DNA from: Ovoidimarina sp963698645
GTDB lineage: Bacteria > Pseudomonadota > Alphaproteobacteria > Rhodobacterales > Rhodobacteraceae
DNA length: 64,000 bases
Direction of reading: 5' to 3'
Assembly: GCA_963698645.1 (NCBI GenBank)
Contig: CAVORP010000001.1
Span: forward strand, 248,001-312,000
The first letter of the stretch is position 1. Each line of letters starts with the position of its first letter. The notes beneath the pieces were generated by a model. It was not told where the DNA came from. It worked only from the letters and a program-made list of their open reading frames with translations, and did not search any database. A program made the position numbers and the translations under genes. This document shows, piece after piece, positions 56,262 through 63,734 of this stretch.

Positions 56262-57083
56262 ATGCACGCTCATCGCTCCGTAACCGTCGGCCCCGTGACA
56301 TTCGGCAATGACCTTCCCTTCGTCCTGATCGCTGGCCCTTGCCAGATCGAAACTCTGGATCATGCCCGGCGAATGGCCGAGGGAATCGCGTCAGCGGCAG
56401 AGGATGCGGGCGTGCCATGGGTCTACAAGTCAAGCTATGACAAGGCGAACCGATCTTCGCACAATACTGAACGCGGGCTCGGGATGGAGGCCGGGCTGGA
56501 CATTCTTGCGACCATCGGGCGGGAGTTCGGCGTTCCGACCCTGACCGATGTGCATCTTCCCGACCATTGCGCGCCGGTGGCAGAGGTCTGCGACATCCTC
56601 CAGATACCGGCGTTTCTGTCGCGTCAAACCGATCTGCTCTTGGCCGCTGGCGAAACGGGAGCCGCGATCAACGTGAAGAAGGGCCAGTTTCTGGCGCCGT
56701 GGGACATGGCGAATGTCGCCGCCAAGATCGCCTCGACCGGAAACGAGCGGATCCTGCTGTGTGAACGCGGGACCTCTTTCGGATACAACACGCTGGTCAG
56801 CGACTTCCGGGCACTGCCGATCATGGCCGAGACGGGATATCCCGTCGTTTTCGACGCGACCCATTCTGTCCAGCAGCCGGGCGGCAAGGGGACGTCCTCC
56901 GGCGGCGATCGCCGCTTCGTACCGGCATTGGCGCGGGCCGCCGTCGCTGTCGGCTGTGCGGCACTGTTCATCGAAACCCATCAGGACCCCGACAACGCCC
57001 CGTCCGACGGACCGAACATGGTGCCGATCGATGAGTTGGGCGCTCTCCTGAAGCAACTTCGCGCGCTCGAGCAGGCTTTGTGA
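56262..57083 (+). CDS. kdsA: 3-deoxy-8-phosphooctulonate synthase (KDO-8-P synthase)
   Basis: A 273-residue TIM-barrel enzyme condensing phosphoenolpyruvate with arabinose-5-phosphate for lipopolysaccharide core synthesis. Motifs: FVLIAGPCQIETLDHARRMA, VYKSSYDKANRSSHNTERGL (the PEP and A5P-binding KSSFDKANR loop), FLSRQTDLLLAAGETGAAIN followed by VKKGQFLAPWDM, ERGTSFGYNTLVSD and FIETHQDPDNAPSDGPNMVP. Its stop overlaps the next gene's ATG (TGATG). It is the first gene right of the tRNA-Cys copy. Confidence 0.97.
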   Translation: MHAHRSVTVGPVTFGNDLPFVLIAGPCQIETLDHARRMAEGIASAAEDAGVPWVYKSSYDKANRSSHNTERGLGMEAGLDILATIGREFGVPTLTDVHLPDHCAPVAEVCDILQIPAFLSRQTDLLLAAGETGAAINVKKGQFLAPWDMANVAAKIASTGNERILLCERGTSFGYNTLVSDFRALPIMAETGYPVVFDATHSVQQPGGKGTSSGGDRRFVPALARAAVAVGCAALFIETHQDPDNAPSDGPNMVPIDELGALLKQLRALEQAL

Positions 57084-58054
57084 TGTTCACGGCCACGGAA
57101 CTTGCGGAAGCGGCCGCACTGGTTGCGCGTCACATGGCACCGACACCGCAATATGCATGGCCCACGCTAGCGGCGCGCACCGGCTGCGAGGTCTGGGTAA
57201 AGCATGAAAACCATACGCCCACGGGCGCGTTCAAGCTGCGCGGCGCAATCACCTTCATCGACTGGCTGACGCGGACTCATCCGGAATGTGGCGGCATCAT
57301 TACCGCCACACGCGGCAATCATGGACAGGGTCAGGCCCGCTCGGCCCGGGCCGCTGGTCTGCGGGCGGTTGTCTATGTGCCCAAAGGGAACTCGCCCGAA
57401 AAGAACGCGGCCATGCGCGCTTTCGGAGCCGAGTTGGTCGAATTCGGAGATGATTTCGACGCGGCCCGGGAAGAGGCCTTTCGCGTGGGTGCCGAACAGG
57501 GGCTGTTTGCAGTTCCGCCGTTCCATCGCGAAATCGTCCGTGGGGTTGCGACCTACGCCTACGAACTCCTCAATGCCACGCCCGATCTTGATACGATCTA
57601 TGTCCCGATCGGCTGCGGATCGGGGATCTGCGGCACCATCGCGGCGCGAGATGCCCTGGGCCTCGGGACAAAGGTGGTGGGCGTGGTCAGCGACCGCGCC
57701 CAGACCGCGAAACTGTCGGTCGAGGCAGGACGGTTGATCGAAACGGAAAGCGCAAGCACTTTCGCCGATGGCATGGCCGTACGTGTCCCGGTTCGCGAGG
57801 CCTTTGATATCTACAGCCGCGGCGCAGACCGGATCATTAGCGTCTCCGACGATGAGGTGGCACAGGCCATCCGCATCTATTTCGAAGACACACACAACCT
57901 CGCCGAGGGCGCAGGCGCGGCACCTCTTGCCGGTCTCTTGCAGGAACGCGAAAGGATGGCGGGCCGCAAGGTTGCCGTTATCCTCTGTGGTGGCAATATC
58001 GACAGTGACTGGATGGCAGAGGTGTTGGCAGGCAAGACGCCCGCCCCGCGCTAG
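57083..58054 (+). CDS. Threonine dehydratase-like PLP enzyme (EutB-type possible)
   Basis: A 323-residue fold-type II PLP enzyme. Lys51 in TPTGAFKLRGA binds PLP; ITATRGNHGQGQARSARAAG carries the substrate loop; the phosphate-binding glycine loop is IGCGSGICG. It lacks a C-terminal ACT/regulatory domain, so it is a catabolic type threonine/serine dehydratase or the related hydroxyectoine-utilisation dehydratase EutB. No ectoine genes are nearby. It is coupled to kdsA by a one-base overlap and converges on the deacetylase gene (4-bp overlap). Confidence 0.82.
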   Translation: MFTATELAEAAALVARHMAPTPQYAWPTLAARTGCEVWVKHENHTPTGAFKLRGAITFIDWLTRTHPECGGIITATRGNHGQGQARSARAAGLRAVVYVPKGNSPEKNAAMRAFGAELVEFGDDFDAAREEAFRVGAEQGLFAVPPFHREIVRGVATYAYELLNATPDLDTIYVPIGCGSGICGTIAARDALGLGTKVVGVVSDRAQTAKLSVEAGRLIETESASTFADGMAVRVPVREAFDIYSRGADRIISVSDDEVAQAIRIYFEDTHNLAEGAGAAPLAGLLQERERMAGRKVAVILCGGNIDSDWMAEVLAGKTPAPR

Positions 58055-59175
58055 GCCCAGACGCGTGCCCGCGCCTCGAGTTGCTCGAGGCGCTCCCGGA
58101 CCGCATCCCTCAACGGCCCCTCTCGCCGACTGTCGCGCAAGGAAGTGAACCAATGCTCGGGCGGGGATTTGCCGCGGGCGCTTCGGCGCCATTCAAGTCC
58201 GCGAAGCACCGCCTCCGCCTCTGGTGAAAGCCGTTCGGGTATTTCGATCTGGTTCAGCACCGCCCAGACCCCTGTCCAGAGCCGACCGACCGTCCACGGA
58301 TTGTAGCCGCCTCCGCCCAGAACCAGCAACCGGTCCGCGGCCCGCATGATGGCCGACACCACCGCCCAATGGGCGTTGTTCGACAGCGACAATCTCGACA
58401 AAGGATCTTCTTCCACGGCGTCGGCTCCGCATTGCAGAACGACGGCCTCCGGCCCGAACGCCGCCAACCGGGGCAGGATCAGACGGTCAAGGACCGCAGC
58501 CATCTCCGTATCGTTGAAACCGCGCGGCACAGGCAGGTTCCACACCTCGCCCGCCCCGCGGTCTTCAAGCTCACCGGAAAACGGCCAGCGTTTTTCCTCG
58601 TGGACCGAGATCATCAGGATGTCGGGGTCATCGGAAAACCCATGGGCGACACCATCGGGGTAATGCGCGTCGATATCGACATAGGCAATCCGGCGAAACC
58701 CCGAGGCACGCAAGGACAAGATCCCAAGAACCGGATCGTTCAGATAGCAGAAGCCGTTCGCCCGGCCGGGAAGTCCGTGATGGGTCCCGCCGGCGGGATT
58801 GTAGACGATGCCAGGGGTCTTCAACAACGCGCCGGCAAGGATCGACCCTCCCGCCGCCGTGGCGGGACGGCGAAACATCTCGGGAAAGACCGGGTTTGAC
58901 GGCGTTCCCAACCCGTAGACCTCGCGCGCCTCGGCTGTCACCTCTCCGGTATCCTCGGCCGCCTGCAGCGCCTGCAGGTAATCGGCTTCATGCCACGCTT
59001 CCAGCGCTGCCGGGCGCGCCCTTGGACTCACCTGGTACTGCGCTGCAGGAAGCCAGTTCAACGCGCGCGACAGATCCATCACCGTCGACACGCGCGGGAT
59101 GCGCAAGGGATGCCAGGCCCCATAGGTCGAGCGCCGATAGATCTCCGAACCGATGAAAAGGGGCGGCTGTGTCAT
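58051..59175 (-). CDS. Histone deacetylase family protein (AcuC-like)
   Basis: A 374-residue arginase/deacetylase-fold hydrolase. Active-site features: GGTHHGLPGRANGFCYLNDP with the tandem catalytic His, IAYVDIDAHYPDGVAHGF with zinc-ligand Asp and His, and VLQCGADAVEEDPLSRL with the second ligand Asp; the late GGGGYNPWTVGRLW carries the Tyr-side loop. The second motif reads DAHYPDG where the usual form is DVHHGDG. Bacterial AcuC proteins deacetylate acetyl-CoA synthetase in acetoin use, while others act on acetylpolyamines; which applies here is not clear. Confidence 0.88.
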   Translation of the reverse strand: MTQPPLFIGSEIYRRSTYGAWHPLRIPRVSTVMDLSRALNWLPAAQYQVSPRARPAALEAWHEADYLQALQAAEDTGEVTAEAREVYGLGTPSNPVFPEMFRRPATAAGGSILAGALLKTPGIVYNPAGGTHHGLPGRANGFCYLNDPVLGILSLRASGFRRIAYVDIDAHYPDGVAHGFSDDPDILMISVHEEKRWPFSGELEDRGAGEVWNLPVPRGFNDTEMAAVLDRLILPRLAAFGPEAVVLQCGADAVEEDPLSRLSLSNNAHWAVVSAIMRAADRLLVLGGGGYNPWTVGRLWTGVWAVLNQIEIPERLSPEAEAVLRGLEWRRSARGKSPPEHWFTSLRDSRREGPLRDAVRERLEQLEARARVWA

Positions 59176-59353
59176 CGGCAGAGCATGTGAACTGCAAATC
59201 GCGGGGTCAACGCGACATGAATGACGTCAACGCTCACGAACTACCACTCAAGGCATCGCTATACCTCGGCCCCCCATGAGGATCGGCGGGGACAAAGCAT
59301 TGATTTCCATGTATTAGGGAATAATTGGTATCTCGCCTACAGGATATGACACC

Positions 59354-59791
59354 ATGATCCGCTATTCGTTGAGATGCACCCAAGATCACCGGTTCGAAAG
59401 CTGGTTCCAATCGGCCGAAGCCTTTGACACGCTCGCCGACCGGAATCTGTTGTCCTGTCCGGAATGCGGTTCTTCAGAGGTCCGAAAGGCGATCATGGCA
59501 CCTCCCGTGCGGACGGCGCGCAAAGCCGTGGCAGCCCCCGATCCGGAAAAAGTGAGCGCTCTCGAGGCCGATGCGCGCGAATTGGCGATCGCAGAAATTC
59601 GCCGCCAGATCGAGGAAAACTCGGACTACGTCGGCATGAACTTCGCTACCGAGGCTCGCGCGATGCACGAGGGCACTTCTCCCGCGCGATCCATATATGG
59701 CGAAGCGCGGCCCGAGGAGGCAAAGAAATTGCTCGAAGATGGGGTACCGGTCGCACCCCTGCCCTTTGTTCCGCGGTCGAAAACGAACTGA
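59354..59791 (+). CDS. DUF1178 family protein
   Basis: A 145-residue protein. The N-terminal MIRYSLRCTQDHRFESWFQS and LLSCPECGSSEVRKAIMAPP form the FmdB-like zinc ribbon with one CxxC and an upstream Cys. The C-terminal half, DYVGMNFATEARAMHEGTSP and RSIYGEARPEEAKKLLEDGV, is the DUF1178 signature. Function is unknown; the family is almost universal in Alphaproteobacteria. AGGA lies about 10 bases before the ATG. Confidence 0.92.
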   Translation: MIRYSLRCTQDHRFESWFQSAEAFDTLADRNLLSCPECGSSEVRKAIMAPPVRTARKAVAAPDPEKVSALEADARELAIAEIRRQIEENSDYVGMNFATEARAMHEGTSPARSIYGEARPEEAKKLLEDGVPVAPLPFVPRSKTN

Positions 59792-59809
59792 CCAGCCAAG
59801 TCGGTTGTC

Positions 59810-60037
59810 TCAGTTGACGTGAACTGGTGAAAACTCGTTCTGGCGCGCAAGGATGAAAGCCATTTTCTCGTCAGCGACAAGCGCGATCCGCTCACCCGCT
59901 GCGTTGTGGACGGCATAGATCTGATCCTTGCCCTCGGCTTGGCTCTGAATCTCCGAAGGCAAATCCGCCACCAAGACGGGCCGAACATAGACGATGCTAT
60001 CACCGCCCAGTTTCTTGAGGTCATATTTCGTATTCAT
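59810..60037 (-). CDS. DUF1150 family protein
   Basis: A 75-residue protein with the DUF1150 pattern: SIVYVRPVLVADLPSEIQ, IYAVHNAAGERIALVADEKM and AFILARQNEFSPVHVN. Function unknown. It starts 11 bp after the stop of the hsp20 gene on the same strand, a pairing widely conserved in Alphaproteobacteria, so it is probably co-expressed under heat stress. Confidence 0.93.
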   Translation of the reverse strand: MNTKYDLKKLGGDSIVYVRPVLVADLPSEIQSQAEGKDQIYAVHNAAGERIALVADEKMAFILARQNEFSPVHVN

Positions 60038-60048
60038 ACCTATACCCC

Positions 60049-60462
60049 CTACGATTTCTGAATCTTGATCGTCTGAACCACGCGCTCGGGCTCCGAGCGG
60101 CTCAGGTCTACATGAAGAAGCCCGTTTTCAAGCGCGGCCCCCGCAACTTCCACCCCATCGGCCAGCACGAAGCTACGCTGGAACTGACGCGCGGCGATAC
60201 CGCGATGCAGGAACACACGATCGTCCTGCTCCTCGGACTGGCGGCCACGGACCACAAGGCTCCGGTCTTCGACTGTAAGCGACAGATCTTCCTCGGCAAA
60301 TCCGGCAACCGCAAGAGTGATGCGATAGCTCGATCCGCTCGTTTGTTCGATATTGTAAGGGGGATACCCGTTGCCTTCGGATTTCGCTGTCCGTTCGACA
60401 AGGCGCTCGAGCTGTTCAAAGCCCAGAAGGAAAGGATGGGACCCCAAGGTCAGTTTCGTCAT
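60049..60462 (-). CDS. Small heat-shock protein Hsp20 (IbpA-like)
   Basis: A 137-residue alpha-crystallin-type chaperone. The core domain runs from PPYNIEQTSGSSYRITLAVA through LVVRGRQSEEQ, FLHRGIAARQFQRSFVLADG and AALENGLLHVDLSRSEPE, ending with VVQTIKIQ. It binds unfolding proteins as oligomers. AAAAGGG seven bases before the ATG at 60462 supports that start over an ATG two codons upstream. It leads the hsp20-DUF1150 pair. Confidence 0.94.
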   Translation of the reverse strand: MTKLTLGSHPFLLGFEQLERLVERTAKSEGNGYPPYNIEQTSGSSYRITLAVAGFAEEDLSLTVEDRSLVVRGRQSEEQDDRVFLHRGIAARQFQRSFVLADGVEVAGAALENGLLHVDLSRSEPERVVQTIKIQKS

Positions 60463-60626
60463 GGACATGCCCTTTTCAAGCGACCGTCAAAAGCGGCCCC
60501 GTCTCGGCGACCGCTCGACAAGGAATATGGGGTGCGCGTTAACGTCCCGCAAGGTTTTGAGTTTGGCGACCGGCAATTTGCGGGTAGTCTCGCCTTCGTC
60601 CGAATCTTCCAAGAGTGCTATCGTCT

Positions 60627-60846
60627 ATGAACGTCGCGCAACAAATGCCGCCCGAAGAGGTCTTGCGGATCAAGCTCGAGTTCGCTTCGATCCGAACATC
60701 GCGATCTCGATCAGGCAATTCAGGCCCTGGAAGCAAAGGGGACAGCGGATCAGCTCACGCTGCGGCGCCTCAAAAAGCAGAAACTGCGCCTCAAGGATCA
60801 GATCGCCATGATCGAGGATGCGCTGACCCCAGACATCATTGCCTAG
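60627..60846 (+). CDS. DUF465 (YdcH-like) small helical protein (one frameshift)
   Basis: The start MNVAQQMPPEEVLRIKLE and the end EHRDLDQAIQALEAKGTADQ, then LTLRRLKKQKLRLKDQIAMI and EDALTPDIIA, make a typical DUF465/YdcH protein: a coiled-coil hairpin of about 72 residues. One extra base near 60697 separates the two parts, so it is hidden in a simple frame scan. Function is unknown. It ends 48 bp before purE on the same strand. Confidence 0.85.
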
Positions 60847-60894
60847 GCGGATCAGGCGTTTATAGTGCGCCGTTCAATCCGGGGAGAGCGACAT

Positions 60895-61380
60895 ATGGGC
60901 GTCGAAGTTGGCATTATCATGGGCAGTCAGTCCGACTGGGATACCATGCGCGAAGCTGCAGAAATGCTCGACGCTTTGCATGTCGCCTATGAAACGCGGA
61001 TCGTATCGGCGCATCGGACGCCGGACAGGCTTTGGGACTATGGGCGCACGGCGGTCGAACGCGGCCTCAAGGTGATCATCGCCGGCGCGGGCGGCGCGGC
61101 GCATTTGCCGGGAATGATGGCGTCGAAGACGCGTATTCCGGTGGTGGGCGTCCCGGTTCAGACAAAGGCGCTGGCCGGGATCGACAGCCTCTATTCGATC
61201 GTTCAGATGCCGCGCGGTTTCCCCGTGGCAACCATGGCGATCGGCGCGGCCGGTGCCGCGAATGCGGGCCTGATGGCCGCCCAGATCCTTGCGCTCGAGG
61301 ATGCAGGCCTTGCGAAGCGGCTCGATGATTGGCGCGCCGCCCTCTCAGCCTCGATCCCGGAGGAACCGACCGATGGCTGA
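60895..61380 (+). CDS. purE: N5-carboxyaminoimidazole ribonucleotide mutase
   Basis: A 161-residue class I PurE converting N5-CAIR to CAIR in purine synthesis, partner of PurK. GIIMGSQSDWDTMREAAEML is the nucleotide loop; His40 in IVSAHRTPDRL is catalytic; IIAGAGGAAHLPGMMAS and VGVPVQTKALAGIDSLYSIV complete the site. GGGGAGA lies 7-13 bases upstream. It overlaps purK by 8 bp, so the two are co-translated. Confidence 0.97.
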   Translation: MGVEVGIIMGSQSDWDTMREAAEMLDALHVAYETRIVSAHRTPDRLWDYGRTAVERGLKVIIAGAGGAAHLPGMMASKTRIPVVGVPVQTKALAGIDSLYSIVQMPRGFPVATMAIGAAGAANAGLMAAQILALEDAGLAKRLDDWRAALSASIPEEPTDG

Positions 61381-62446
61381 GCCTCTGCCCCCAGGTGCGG
61401 TGATCGGCATTCTTGGCGGTGGTCAACTGGGTCGGATGCTGGCCCTTGCAGCGGCGCGCCTTGGATTGCGCTGCCATATCTACGACCCGGCCCCCGGATG
61501 CCCGGCATCGCAGGTTTCCGACAGGGCGACCCATGCAGGATTCGATGACGTAACTGCCCTGCGCACATTTGCGGAAGCGGTCGATGTGGTCACCTACGAG
61601 TTCGAGAATATCCCCACCGCGTCGCTGGATGCGATCGAGGCCATCGTCCCCATAAGGCCGGGCCGGATCGCGCTTGCCACCAGTCAGGACCGGCTGACCG
61701 AAAAGACGTTCCTGAATGACTGCGGCCTCAGAACTGCGCCTTTTGCGCCCGTCCAGGATGCTGAGAGCCTGAAGGCCGCGATCGCACAAATCGGGACCCC
61801 CTCCATCCTGAAGACCCGGCGCCTGGGCTATGATGGCAAGGGACAGGCGCGTCTCGCCGACCCGTCCGGTGCCGATGCCGCCCTTCAGGCGGTGCAAGGC
61901 GCCGAAGCGATCCTCGAAGGCTTCGTGGAGTTCAGCCACGAGGTCTCGGTCATCGCCGCACGTGATCCAGAGGGCCGCATCGCCGCCTTCGATCCGGGAG
62001 AGAATGTGCACCGCGACGGGATCTTGAGGACAACGACCATCCCGGCCCGCCTGACGGCAGCACAACGAACCGACGCAGTACTGATTGCGGCGAAGATACT
62101 GAATGCGCTGGATTATATCGGTGTCACCGGGGTCGAACTCTTCGTCTGCAAGGACGGGTTGATCGTCAACGAATTCGCGCCGCGTGTTCACAATTCCGGA
62201 CACTGGACCCAGAACGGGTGTGCCATCGATCAGTTCGAACAGCATATCCGCGCCATTGCAGGATGGCCCTTGGGCGACGGCAGCCGTCATTCCGATGTCG
62301 AGATGACCAACCTGATCGGTGACGACATGGACAGCTTGCCCCAACTCATGACCGAAACCTGCGGCCTGCACCTCTATGGCAAGGCCGAGGCCCGCCCCGG
62401 TCGCAAGATGGGGCACGTGAACCGGATCACCGGGTCGCCCCGGTGA
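61373..62446 (+). CDS. purK: 5-(Carboxyamino)imidazole ribonucleotide synthase
   Basis: A 357-residue ATP-grasp enzyme making N5-CAIR from AIR, bicarbonate and ATP. IGILGGGQLGRMLALAAARL is the N-terminal Rossmann-like loop; VVTYEFENIP, SILKTRRLGYDGKGQARL (ATP-grasp), EGFVEFSHEVSVIAARD and NEFAPRVHNSGHWTQNGC are family motifs. The ATG at 61373 has GGAGGA about 9 bases upstream, inside purE. The stop overlaps the next gene's GTG start (GTGA). Confidence 0.97.
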   Translation: MAEPLPPGAVIGILGGGQLGRMLALAAARLGLRCHIYDPAPGCPASQVSDRATHAGFDDVTALRTFAEAVDVVTYEFENIPTASLDAIEAIVPIRPGRIALATSQDRLTEKTFLNDCGLRTAPFAPVQDAESLKAAIAQIGTPSILKTRRLGYDGKGQARLADPSGADAALQAVQGAEAILEGFVEFSHEVSVIAARDPEGRIAAFDPGENVHRDGILRTTTIPARLTAAQRTDAVLIAAKILNALDYIGVTGVELFVCKDGLIVNEFAPRVHNSGHWTQNGCAIDQFEQHIRAIAGWPLGDGSRHSDVEMTNLIGDDMDSLPQLMTETCGLHLYGKAEARPGRKMGHVNRITGSPR

Positions 62447-62892
62447 AGCACCGGCCTCCACGCCTGGCGGTTCGGGGCTTGATCCTGAAGGACGATCGCC
62501 TTCTTCTGGTCAACGCATGGCCGGGGCAGAAAAGCGATCTTTGGTGCGCCCCGGGCGGCGGAGTTGAGCCGGGTACGTCGCTCCCGGACAACCTGATGCG
62601 CGAAATTCACGAAGAATGCGGGTTGCATGTGGATGTGGGCGCGCCCGCGCTCGTCAACGAATTCCACGACCCCGCCAGCGGCTTTCACCAGGTGGATTTC
62701 TATTTTCACTGCCGGATCCGCACGGGGACACTGACCGATGACTGGAAAGACCCCGAAGGCGTCGTGAATCGCCGGCGCTTTGTCAGCCGCGCCGAGATAG
62801 CCTCGCTGCGGGTCAAACCCGACAGTCTCGCCGATGTCGCCTGGGGTGGAACCGGGATCACCTACGATCCGCTGGAACCGATCGTCCGCTAG
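62443..62892 (+). CDS. Nudix hydrolase
   Basis: A 149-residue Nudix enzyme starting with GTG inside the purK stop codon (GTGA). The Nudix box is GGGVEPGTSLPDNLMREIHE followed by ECGL, matching Gx5Ex7REUxEExGU in all fixed positions. Such enzymes hydrolyse nucleoside diphosphate-linked compounds; the substrate is not predictable. Coupling to purK may suggest a nucleotide house-cleaning role. Its 3' end overlaps the convergent EamA gene by 35 bp. Confidence 0.9.
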   Translation: MKHRPPRLAVRGLILKDDRLLLVNAWPGQKSDLWCAPGGGVEPGTSLPDNLMREIHEECGLHVDVGAPALVNEFHDPASGFHQVDFYFHCRIRTGTLTDDWKDPEGVVNRRRFVSRAEIASLRVKPDSLADVAWGGTGITYDPLEPIVR

Positions 62893-63721
62893 GGGCGATG
62901 ATCCCAAAGGCAACTCCGCACAGCACGACCCCTCCTGCAATGATCGTTCGCAGGCCAAGGTCCTCGGACAGCAGCGTCGTCCCACCGATCACCGCGATAA
63001 CTGGAACCGTGAGTTGCGCAAGTCCCGCAATGGACGCTTCCAGTCTCGGCAAGACAGAATACCACACCGCATAGCCAAGCCCGGATGTCAGCGCGCCGGA
63101 AATCATGGCGAGCAAGAGCGCGCGCGAGCTGATGGCCGCCCCTTCACCCGAAGCGATCCAGAAGAAAAGAACGAAGGGGGTCGCACACAGAAAGCTGGCT
63201 GCTGTATCCGCCAGGGGCATGGTCGACCCGCGACCCAGAAGTGAATAGATCCCCCAACCGATTGCGGCTGCGACCATCATAAGGGTCCCCCGCAATGCAA
63301 ATTCCGCTCCTTCCACCGGCCAGAGCAGAAGCGCCAGCCCCGCCAGGCCGATCCCCATCCCGACCCAACGTCGTCCAGGCGGTCGGTTGCCACCGATCAA
63401 TGCGCCCGCAAACATGGTCACCTGCACGCCACCAAACAGGATCAGAGCGCCCAGCCCCGCGTCCAGTTCAACATAAGCCATTGAAAACCCTAGCAGGTAC
63501 AGAACCAGTGCAAGCGCAGGCCATAACTTGCCCCAGCTCAGGATACGGATTCCCTGGCCAGACAGACTGGCAAGGAACGCCAGAGCCACAGCGCCACTCG
63601 CCACGCGGACCAAAGCGAAAATCGCCGGCCCAGAATCGCCATCGATCAATGCTGCGCGGTTCAAGAGCGAATTCGCCGCGAAGGCAACCATCGCGAGAAC
63701 CGTCAGAAGAAGAAGCCGCAC
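62858..63721 (-). CDS. EamA/DMT family transporter
   Basis: A 287-residue membrane protein with about ten helices in two EamA repeats. LLLLTVLAMVAFAANSLLNR followed by AALIDGDSGPAIFALVR starts the first repeat; LMMVAAAIGWGIYSLLGRGS begins the second. LRLEASIAGLAQLTVPVIAV-type sequence (here LPRLEASIAGLAQLTVPVIA, then GGTTLLSE) is the repeat-end motif. Drug/metabolite exporters of this type move amino acids, nucleotides or other small molecules; the substrate is unknown. It converges on the Nudix gene and starts 13 bp before the stop of the LytM-like gene. Confidence 0.88.
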   Translation of the reverse strand: MRLLLLTVLAMVAFAANSLLNRAALIDGDSGPAIFALVRVASGAVALAFLASLSGQGIRILSWGKLWPALALVLYLLGFSMAYVELDAGLGALILFGGVQVTMFAGALIGGNRPPGRRWVGMGIGLAGLALLLWPVEGAEFALRGTLMMVAAAIGWGIYSLLGRGSTMPLADTAASFLCATPFVLFFWIASGEGAAISSRALLLAMISGALTSGLGYAVWYSVLPRLEASIAGLAQLTVPVIAVIGGTTLLSEDLGLRTIIAGGVVLCGVAFGIIAPSGRSVPADRR

Positions 63722-63734
63722 CGGCGGGACTGCT

